Positions 22,806 to 32,603 of a stretch of 64,000 nt of DNA are shown here, piece after piece. The notes under the pieces were generated by a model that was given only the letters and a program-made list of their open reading frames with translations, did not search any database and had not been told where the DNA came from. The first letter of the stretch is position 1; each line of letters begins with the position of its first letter. Both the position numbers and the translations under genes were made by a program. The DNA comes from Phialophora verrucosa (lineage: Eukaryota > Ascomycota > Eurotiomycetes > Chaetothyriales > Herpotrichiellaceae). The DNA lies in contig MSED01000013.1 in the NCBI GenBank assembly GCA_002099365.1, forward strand, positions 1,612,001 to 1,676,000. Direction: 5' to 3'.

Positions 22806-24769
22806 ATGAGTTTCGGCATGGTGCTCTGGCCGTTCTTGGGGTGTGTTTTCTGCTACTTGGTCTATCACTTGCTACAGACTGGTAAACGTGAACCGGGTCT
22901 CCCACCAGGCCCGCCAACAGTACCTATCTTCGGGAATATGTTACAAATGCCGGCAAGAGATGTAGAATGGCAGTAAGTCCCCAAAGTGTAGCCACCAGGA
23001 GCCAAGGGCTCAGGGAGTCTGGCAATGTGAATGTGAACGTGTGTCTCTGACCAACACCGAACAGACTCGGGGAATGGTACAGACAATATGGTCCAATCTA
23101 CTCAATCAAGCTTGGGGGTGACACCATCATTGTGCTCAACAAACGAGAGGCGATTCGCGATTTATGGGAGAAAAAATCTCATAACTATTCCGACCGACCG
23201 AAAAGTTACGTCTTCGAACTCTTGACCGCTAATCATCATGCGGCGTTCCAGTCTATGGGAGACTCCTGGCGAGACCGACGAAAGTTGATATCACATCATT
23301 TCTCGCCGCAGCAATGTGACACAGTCCATAGTACCTTTCAGAATGCAGAGTGAGTCAGACAGGGTGAACGTTATACACAAAAGGACTTTGTTGACGTATA
23401 ATTACCCTTCTAGGGCCATTGCCCTGGTCAGGACTTTGCTCGACGATCCGGAGAACTTCTATAAGTTAATGAAGCGGTATGCAGCAGCCGTGACAGGGGC
23501 GCTCACCTATGGCAAACGACCCAAATTATACGAGGACCCCCTATGTCAGGACGTCGTTACGGCAATGGGATACATCGCCGAGAACGCAGAGCTAGGAGCC
23601 ACGCCGCCCATCGACCAGTTCCCATTCACCTTCCTCAAGTATGTTCCTGCACGATTTGCGTACTGGAAGCGTCGGGCAATCACGCACGGCCAAAGACTAG
23701 ATACCATCTTTGGCAAATTATGGAATGAGTATCAGGCTCGTCGAAAAGATGGCCATAGGACCGGCTCCTTGTTCGACAAGTTCCTCGACGAGAGTGAGCG
23801 GAAAGGTCAAGGATTACTGGGATCCTGGCGGTGGGGTTTGCATTCGTTACAATTCCTGGGTGGCGAGATCCTGGAGGGCGGTGCGGATACCACCTCGTCG
23901 ACGCTGATTTCAATGATCATGGCTATGGCATGTTACCCGGATGTCCTGAAACGAGCCCATGAGCAGCTCGATGCCGCAGTAGGCCCAGATCGGACACCTC
24001 AGTGGAGCGATTACGACTCGATCCCCTACATAGCGCAAATACAGAAGGAGACCATCCGCTGGAGGGCGGTCACGGTGATGGGTACTCCTCACGTCGTTCG
24101 AGAGGATGATACATACAAAGGCTACAAGCTACCCAAGGGTGCCTGGACGATCCAAAATACCTGGTAAGTCCGGTTTACCTGCGTACAATACCCCTTTCAC
24201 TAATGGTCCAACAAGGCAACTACATATGGACGAAGAGTATTACGAGAACCCAGATGATTTCATGCCGGAAAGGTCGGAGTCATATCATATCCTCTTGGCC
24301 CGTCCGGGAACAAGTTACTAACAAGAGAATGCAGGTTCGAGGGCCGGATCAAGCTAGCAGATCACTATCAAGGGAATTCAGATTGGCAGAACCGAGATCA
24401 TTACGGTAAGATGAGACCTCCTGCGACCTACTGTCGCGTCGCGGCGCTAACGAGCTTGACTCAGGTTATGGAGGTGGAAGACGGATCTGTCCTGGCATGC
24501 ACCTTGCGGAACGGAATTTGTGGCGAGCGATATCCAAGGTTCTGTGGGCGTTCGACATTGAACCGATTACCGACCCGGTGACTGGCAAACCTATGCCTCC
24601 CGACACGACGCCGTTCTCGATCAATGGCAAAAACTCAGCATTCCATGGAGGCGCGGTGAGGGTTGCGAACCCGTTCCGAGTTGTCATCCGACCTCGGTCT
24701 CCCCAACATGCGGCCGTGATTGAGAAAGAATATCAGGAAGTTCTCCCAATCTTGGAGCAATACGATTAG
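22806..24769 (+). CDS. cytochrome P450 monooxygenase (microsomal, class II)
   Basis: Six exons (22806-22972, 23065-23349, 23414-24163, 24216-24272, 24335-24405, 24465-24769) give 544 aa. An N-terminal membrane anchor (MVLWPFLGCVFCYLVYHLL) is followed by the proline hinge PGLPPGPPTVP. The I-helix is GGADTTSS, the K-helix ExxR is ETIR, the PERF block is complete after splicing, and the heme-binding loop is YGGGRRICPG. The usual Phe at the first position of that loop is Tyr here; the heme-ligating Cys is intact. The overall pattern is close to the O-methylsterigmatocystin oxidoreductase-like group often found in fungal clusters. It probably hydroxylates the pathway substrate at the ER membrane, with a separate reductase. 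Confidence 0.9.
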
Positions 24770-25240
24770 ATAGAGAGCAGCCTTAGACCTCAATGTGCAT
24801 GCTGATATATTTTATCAATGACAGCGTGGATAGGGTTTGATAGATATAGGACTTGTGATCTTCGACAACCATTGCCGCATTGAAAGGTTTCCGCCCACAA
24901 AAGCGTCACCAGGATGCCCCCGAAATGCTCTGAGGTAAGAGTCCAAATACAAGATGCATGACCATCCCAGCAAACGAGTTCTCATGGTGACAGGTGACAG
25001 CTCAGCAACGTCGCTATCGAATTGATAACTCAACAGATGGAGGCCGATTTTTGAAATAATGTACAGATAGACATTCGAGGCGTCGACCGTTCGGTGTCTC
25101 ATCCAAAGCAGGTTTCTCATATAGGCAGGAAACCCTTCTATGAGGCCGCATTCCTTTGTCAAACGGGCGTCTGTCTCAGCGTACATAATGCATGTATATT
25201 GACAAGAGCGAGAGTTGTGCAGTGTAGGGCGACAACATCT
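24770..25240. other. convergent spacer between P450 and SNF2 gene
   Basis: An open frame of 123 codons exists on the minus strand (24815-25186) but it shows no recognisable motif and no splice link to the helicase, whose tail ends at 25241. No gene is called here. Confidence 0.5.
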
Positions 25241-28200
25241 CTACTTGTTCGATGCCATGTCCGCCAATGCTGCCATTTCGATTTTCCGCTGCTGTTGATT
25301 TCGCATCGACTTTGCATGGTTAGCCAAACGGCATGTCCGTTGTGGGCAGTAATCACCTACCATCTCTACAGTATCCTTGACGACATAGCGAATGACCTGC
25401 ACATGGTTCCGCTGTCCGTATCGCAGGGCCCGAGCGATTGCCTGATTCTCAATGCTTGAATTCCACTGGGGTTCCACGATGAAGATCCGATTCGCAGCCG
25501 TAAGGTTCAAGCTTCCACGCGTTAGCACCAGGGGGCTTTTCCGCCCAGGGGATTTTAGACGGCGCCTACCCAAAAGCACCTGTCCCGGTGGTCATGATCA
25601 GGACACGGACGTTCTGTGAAGTCTCAAATTCATTCAGTGTAGCTTTTCTGCCGGACACGGGACTTTCTCCGTCAATGCGTCCACATTTAATATTATTCTT
25701 CTGCAAATGCTGCACGACCAGGTCAAGAGTCTTGGTCCAACACGAGAACACAATGCTAACGGATGAGTTAGTAACTTCCGATCTGCCAAGACCTCAATGA
25801 CTTACCTCTTCGTCTCCTGCAGGCGGAGGCGCAGGTCTTCGACCAATGCGTCCATTTTGGCTGATTGACCAGTCGGTGCAAAATGTTCGTGTCTGGCACT
25901 TCGATTACCTGCTGTGTCGCTGTCGGGAGTCGGCACGCCGTTGTAAAATGGCTTGCAGATAGGACAGTGAGATGACGTGTTGTGACTGGTCCTGGGAATG
26001 CCCTCCAATCGCATATCCAAGCATTCGTCACACAGGACGTGGGCGCAATCTCCGGTGATTGTTCTGTATACTTGATTGGTGCTTAGATAAGGCATTGACT
26101 GCATACACAAAGAGCACTTGACTTCTTTGCTTTCTTGCCCAGACCTCTGGTAATACAAATCTTCCCGTTCGCTCTGAAGATCTCGATACCTCCACGAGTA
26201 GGGGTCTTGGAAAGTGCCATGGTTGCAGAGGATACGCAGTTGCAGCTGTACGTGGAATTGACCGAATGTATTGCGTCTCGAATCATAATTGCCCTGGTTT
26301 TCTAGGAGGCGTGACATTTGCGTCTTAGTTCGTCGGTATTGGGCTCTTTCCGCGCTGGAAAATTCCACTTTACGGACCTGCTCGTCCTGAGAAGGGAGGT
26401 GTAGGACCTCTCTGCCCCGTCGAAGGCAGGTCGAATCAATCAGTTGAGACAATCGTCGAGATGCAGTTTTTCGATTCCGGTCATGGTCGAACGGCCGAGC
26501 GATGAAGTGACGAAAGACGGCAATCTTATCGAATGGATCTGCTCGAATGAAGGCGAATAAACTCCCAATGTCATCTAGCGTGTTCTGAATAGGGGTTCCG
26601 CTGAGACACCAACGAGACTTTCCCTGCAGCCTTGACACCGTTTCATAGAATCTCGTGGTCCGTCGGCGAATGAAATGTGCTGTATGGTCAGATAGTGTTG
26701 GATGGTAGGATTGAGCTAGATTATCTCACCTTCATCTAAGACGATCCTAAACCAAGCAAAGTCGAGAAGAGGACTGCGGATATGATGGGTTGCCAATGGG
26801 GACTCGATTGCAATAGTCTGATAGGTTGATAGGACAATGTATGCGCCCGGTATGTGAGGGACTTCTCGACCTCTGTTCTTGCCATGATACACTCTGACTT
26901 CGAGGTCCTCCTGGACATGTCTACAGTACAGTCAGCATGAAGGAGTTTCACCACTTTGACTTTCACTTGCTTTCGGATCTCTTCTTGCCATTCCTGCAGC
27001 AGCACTAGTGTGCTCATTAGTTGAACGTCCGCCAAAGAGGATGCCATAATGCGAGCCGAACATACATGCAGACGGGACAAGAACCAACGTTGCGCGCGGC
27101 CGTTGGAGTTCCGATATTCTTTCAGTGCCGAGATCTGTCGAATCGTCGTCACTGCCTTGCTGCCATGCTTGTGCGGCGTCCAGGGTCTTCGTGACCAGCG
27201 CAAGGATCGAAAGGGATTTTCCCACGCCCATCTCATCGGCCAGAATTCCGCCACCGGTTTCCGGAGGCTTGAGTCGAGATTTCGCTTTCGTAACGACATG
27301 TGAGAATCTATAGGATCGGGTCAGAAAAGAGACAGGGGTACATCTACGGGTTACAAAACCCTCTCCACCACCCGCGTCATAGGGTTCCCAGAGAGAGAAT
27401 TCTAGTGTTACGGGGCCCATCTCCCTCTAGAGCATAAAGTCGAGAGCAAGTTTCTGATGCCTGCACGATCTAGATTAGCCTGCCGTGCTTCACTTGATGC
27501 TTGCTGCGGGGCGTCCGAGATTCAATAGTCATTCGCTGGTCGAGAATTTGGCGTGCTTACAACAACAAAGACGTTCTTAGGCCAGGGTCGGCTTCTACCG
27601 ACTTGAGACGAAAGTCTCTCTTGAGAGAAGCATAGACTTCAGAGATGGCTTCTTGGAACCTTTGGGGTTCGTCAAGGACCACCTCCTCTTCCGAAGTTGG
27701 CTTGACCTCAATGGTAGCATCCGATAAGACCACTCCAGGGAATGTTATGACGTGCGGATTGTCGTACGTTGACTGAGTTCGTCGATGCTCAGGATGTTGG
27801 AGCCAGATTTTATGTTTGGACAGTATGGTGTCGAGACTTTGGCGGACATCTGGAGATCCGTATATGTTCATATGCACCGGTATTGTGGCTTCGCTGGCTT
27901 TTTGGGCTCTTCGTATTGTGTCACCGACCGTCACGACATCTGCGAACACGTCAATTTCGATGGAAGATAAGGTCAGAATCTGGAGCAACGGCTCGGAGAT
28001 TTGCGCGTTAAGGATGCCAAATTCCGTGCCATCGACAAGGAAGAGGGCAAGGTGGGTTGCTGTACGCCCAACAGTGAATATGTAGCTACTGTTGTTGCGA
28101 CGAGCATCGGGTGAGTGCAATTTGGTATCGAGATGCGACATTTCACCCGACAAACGGGCAGCAGTCCGATAAATCTGGAAAGATGTTAGCCTGATGTTAG

Positions 28201-28648
28201 AGCCTCTGAGAAACCTTGTGGATAGGGCATACCATCCCGAAACAGACTTGAGGAGCGGGACTGGGCTCGTGCGAAGAGTCCCCCAACACAATGGTTGAAG
28301 GAGTGAGTGGATCATGACCGAAGGGTATATTATCTGCCCCCCATGACTGTGTAGTCTCCTCTGCCAATTGATCGGGCGACCATTCTGGCTCTTGTCCGCT
28401 CCCAGCCACGAACAATCCGTTGCACAGACTCTCCCATTGATCGTCCAGTTCACCACTGCGTAGCTGTCAGTGAAAGGCTCAAGTGTATCACATCAACACA
28501 GATGTATGTAGTACCTCCAATCACTCGCGTTCCAATCCCCTGCATTTGTCAAGAATGGTGGCGTCGCATCGCGGAAGTCATGCGCAAATTTGGGATCTAT
28601 GACCAAGTCCTCCCAGTCGTTGTTGAGCAGATGCTGAATTGAAGCCAT
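25241..28648 (-). CDS. SNF2-family RING helicase, RAD5/RAD16/HLTF-like, interrupted by an in-frame stop
   Basis: A multi-exon gene starting MASIQHLLNNDWEDL (28648) and ending DMASNK (stop 25241). Helicase motifs in order are the Q-region HQKLALDFML, Walker A in ILADEMGVGKS, LVLVPSALLLQEW, VLDEAH (split by an intron), SGTPIQNTLDD, a C3HC4 RING (CSLCMQ, CAHVLCDEC, CPIC), IDGE, GTGAFGLNLTAA and the arginine-finger motif QAIARALRYGQ. These proteins remodel chromatin or act in DNA damage tolerance in the nucleus. At 27427-27429 a TAG stands where homologs usually have a Gln codon (FML-stop-REMG). The reading frame is otherwise open on both sides. A splice acceptor using that same TAG would bypass it but delete the Q-region, so the gene is probably inactive, or the base is an error. 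Confidence 0.7.
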
Positions 28649-29172
28649 GCGCCAAAGCTTGCGGGGTTTGAACGACTAAGTAGCGTCTTGGCTCAGATTC
28701 GGGGTAAGCGCCCCGGGAGCAATCAGTGAGGCAAGTCAAAGTGGACGATGATTGTCTTCAGCGTCAACTTGACTCGAGTTTTCCCCTTCGTTGTTGCTGT
28801 GAAAAAGGTCGAGTCTCCCTACGGGTTTCGACTGGAGTGCTGGAAATGATCATTCAAAGGCTCAGACCTCCTCTCGATCTCATTCGGCTGAAATACAAGA
28901 GACGCCTGCTTCGATTCAGCCTCACATCCAAGCACCGCCGTCCCCGCCGCTACATCCGGTTAGCCACGAGCATCTACAGGGCTTTTCGTGCTGCAAGGCG
29001 ACAGTGGCTTGCCTGGACGCCTTCACATGGAACCCTGCGAACCATGGCCTCATTGTGTACCGACCACCTTAGTTTCCTGGATGTGCATGAGCTCTCAGCC
29101 TCTCCTCCTTCCCTTTTTCTTTTCCCTTGAAAGAACATGTCCCATTGACTGTCTCGAAACGTGTCTTGAAGC
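28649..29172. other. spacer between SNF2 and NLR genes
   Basis: A divergent gap of about 520 bp. It has no CGG-N5-CGG repeat of the type seen in the left cluster, and its longest open frames show no motif. Confidence 0.5.
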
Positions 29173-32100
29173 ATGGCCAAACCTGTCTCTTCTTCGCAGG
29201 GTTGCATACCCAATCCAATGCAACTCACTGATCGATTTTTCCAAGACACCTTGAGCGGCTACCTCGCGAAATTCAAGCCTCGCCTCACGAAAGACGAAGA
29301 GAAGGAGTTTGAGAACACAAAGTTGATCGACGTGCAAAGACAAATTCTCCAGATACAGGATCAGCAAGGCAAAGAAAAGACCATAATTAACTTGACTCGC
29401 ATAGACAGGTTTCTCCAGGCAATGGACGAATGGGGGGTTGTCGTCTCCGTCTTCGCTGACAGCTCCGTCTTGGTGGCCTTCATCTGAGGCCTCGTAAGGG
29501 CTTTGCTCCAGGTAAGCAGGTTATATGACTTTTTTCTGCAAAGCACGCCCGCAATTTCCCGCCGTAAAGCTCTACGTACTCGTCTCGGAACTGAACGGTG
29601 CGTTGAATAAACTGACTTAGCTTTCGCCATGTCTCGCTTGTTAGTGTTGCCAACTCACAAAGAAATCATGAACAGCGAGCAAATACTTTCTCCGACTCTT
29701 TCGAGGCTCTGCTCGATGCATACGAGCAGATCGGCCGCCGCCTTCCTTCTCTAGAACCATACCGAAAACTGTTTGCGGAAAACATGGACACGAGGAACGC
29801 CCTAGGCCTAATGTACTCCGACGTTACCGAGTTCCATCTCAAAGCACTGCGGTTCTTCTCGGGTCCCGGTACGTTGGCCATTCACTCAGCACGGAAGGAA
29901 TGCCACTAAAGCAGGATAGGGTGGAAAAAGTCCTTCACTTCGTTCTGGAAAGATTTCAGCACGAGATTTGGAGGTATTCTCAGGGCTCTGGATCAACACA
30001 GAAGCCTCATCGAGCGGCTTGCCCAGCAATACCAATTTAATCAATACCAGCTCGATCGCATGCTGCTGTTCGAAGCTGTCCAGAGCTACGAAAGCCTTCG
30101 AGAGAAACTAATCGCCGATATCGATAGCCGGGTCGAGCAGGAACACACCAGGAAGTTCGACGATGCTAAGACCTTGCTATGTGCGTCAGATCCTATCGTT
30201 GGCCATGAAAGAGCTTGCGAAAGGGGGGCACACCATGAAGACAGTGGGAGATGGCTATTGAATAAAACACAGATCAAGTCTTGGAAAGATGATGATTTCC
30301 CAGAATCATCCATCCTGTGGCTCAATGGCATTCCAGGGGCAGGTATGATACCACTCTTTTCACTGCCGCCACCCATACTGACGGTAATAGGGAAGACAGT
30401 CCTCGCCTCCCTGATGGTAGAGGAATGTCAAAAAAAGGTGGACTCGAAAGTACTGTACTTCTACTGTGTTGAGAAGGACATGGCTAAAAACCCATATATT
30501 TCTGTTGCAAAGTCTCTGATTTGGCAGGCTCTTAGGGAGTCTGCAGAAGTTCTTTTGCCGTACTGCTATGATCGCTTGAAGTAGAACGCGATCCAAATTC
30601 ACAATCAAAGAATTATGTAGCCTCTTTGCTTGAGTCTGTCTTGCAGAGGGCCGCACAGCAAGAGGACATCCTCGATCAACAATCGACCCCCACGAGATTT
30701 TATGTCGTGATCGACGGCTTGGATGAGTGCGAGCTGGACGAATGGCAGCGGCTTGTTGAGTCCATGCGGCAGTTGACCCAGTCGTTGGACAAAACACATT
30801 ATGGGAGACTACGTGTCATGCTCATCAGCCAACGTACAAATCAAATCGAGTCAGCCCTCAAAGGAGCAGCTTCGCTTTCGATCGCTCCTGCAGACAATGC
30901 AGATGACATCAAATGTTACGCGCAACAGAAAGTCAAAGCAATACAGGAGAAATTCAAGCTCGGAAATGAACAGGCGGCAGGCATAGTCCGGGAGACTTGC
31001 AGCCAAGCTGATGGTACTACACACGGCATTGATGGGCAATCAAGACCCTGAGTTGATCTATCTTATGGATGTTTTTATACGCCCGCCTAGTGATGGAAAA
31101 TCTCCTCAGCCAGAGAAGGAACGAATCCCTTTACGAGGAACTTGAAAAGAAATTTCCAAAGGGACTCGAAGAAGCGTGAGTACGCACGCTCCTATGTTGC
31201 CAATCGAAGGTTAACATCTATGTCCAGTTACGAAAGAATCCTAACACGCATCAAACGCGATTCATGCGCAAAATGGGGCTTAAAAGAATGGGAAGAAATC
31301 CGTACCCTTCTTGGGTGGCTAATAGGCGCTCGAAAACTGTTGACATGGCAGGAAATCCAATGCGCATGCTCCATAGACCCGGACAAAGCTACCATCGATT
31401 TCGAAAGCCGCCAGCTTCGCAATCACATCCGTGATGACTGCGGTTCATTGATTGACGCCTCTTCTGACCAGTTCGTTCGGCTTGTGCATGGCACCACGGA
31501 CAGGTGAGAATTGAGCCTTCCAACCTCCGGGCTTGGTAATGACGTTTTCCAGATACCTTGTCAAGACCGGTTTCGTTAATGAGCTACTCGCAGAGACCAG
31601 CCTGACAACTAAATGCATTCAATATTTAGTACTTCCGTGCATCACCGAGGATCTTCCTCCGCAAAGAGTTCTGCACTTTGCGCTGTTAGGCCATTACATA
31701 TTCCAGGACTATTATGCAGTAGGGAAATGGTCAAGTCATTTCGCAGCATTGCTCAGGAAAGCTACCGCAGCCAGAGATAAAGGGCAAGAACAGGAAGCAC
31801 CTTCAGGACCTCGGGCGGAAGAACAGAATCAAGCCCTACTGGACCATGCGCTGCACCAGTTCCGAGACGCATTACACAATTTCACCGTGACCTATCAGAA
31901 TGCTTTCTCTCAAACTTCCGAAGAGCAGGTTACATTGGGGGCGTGGGATCAATTTGCGTTCGAGGACCCGCAAGACTTTTACCTGAGCCTTTGCGCAGTC
32001 AAAGCTCATATCCAACAACACCTCAAAAAGGCATTCGAGATACGAGACAAAGTCAGCATTGAGGCTTTGGCGACAGCATTGGAACGCAACCGATCTTTCC

Positions 32101-32603
32101 TGGAAGATCCGGCTCAAGACCCCTTCAATATAAAGTTGAAGGCCGACGAGGACAAAACGCTAAAAGATACATATGGCGAGCGGCGCTACAAATGCTCCAG
32201 GCATGATTGCGATTTCTTCTACAGTGGTTTCAGGGACCGTAAATCCCGACAAAAACATGTCGATCGGCACGAACGTCCATTCCGATGCGACGTTCCCGAA
32301 TGTCCTGGGGAGCTCGGCTTCACATCCAACCATGATTTGCAGAAGCATAAGAAGACCACACATTCACACAGAGGTGATGGAGTAGCCACGTTCGAGCCAC
32401 TTGAAAGTGCCGCAACTACGGAAACCACTGCGAAATGGCCGTGTCCGCATTGCCCGAAGAGATTTACACGCGGGTTCCACATGAGAAACCATATCCGGAC
32501 GCACAGCAACGAACGTCCTTTCAGTTGCACTGTATGTGGGAAATCGTTCGTCAGGGACTATGATCGGAAGAGACATGAGAAGACGGTCCACACCAGAAAG
32601 TAA
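29173..32603 (+). pseudogene. degenerate NLR: DUF7708-type N-terminus, NACHT NTPase, C2H2 zinc fingers
   Basis: The order of similarity is that of a fungal NLR. It runs from an N-terminal DUF7708-like block (FADSSVLVAFI, SFEALLDAYEQIGRRLP) to a NACHT domain with Walker A GIPGAGKT (split by an intron) and Walker B FYVVIDGLDEC. A winged-helix/adaptor region (GLEEAYERILTRIK) follows, then a C-terminal array of four C2H2 fingers (YKCSRHDCD, FRCDVPECP, WPCPHCPKRF, FSCTVCGKSF). Three lesions are seen: TGA at 29485-29487 where the family has Trp (AFI-stop-GLV); a frameshift near 30575-30585 between YCYDRL and EVERDPNS; and a lost splice acceptor at 31065-31066 (AT for AG) just before MFLYARLVMENL. 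Such genes usually act in allorecognition or programmed cell death. The 3' half (31142-32603) is still open apart from normal introns. Confidence 0.75.

Noticed and set aside
1..24769. Secondary-metabolite biosynthesis cluster
   Set aside because: No core synthase (PKS, NRPS, terpene cyclase, DMATS) is present; the gene set fits degradation better.
24815..25186. 123-codon minus-strand frame after the helicase
   Set aside because: No motif, no splice link to the helicase and no homologous feel; likely chance.
26890..26970. Apparent frameshift in the SNF2 gene between EEIRKQ and EDLEVRVYHG
   Set aside because: A normal intron from GTGAAAG to TCCAG keeps the frame, so this is not a lesion.
29485..29487. 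RIP as the cause of the TGA in the NLR gene
   Set aside because: The change would be in a CpC context on the other strand, not the CpA preferred by RIP, and the region does not look AT-enriched.
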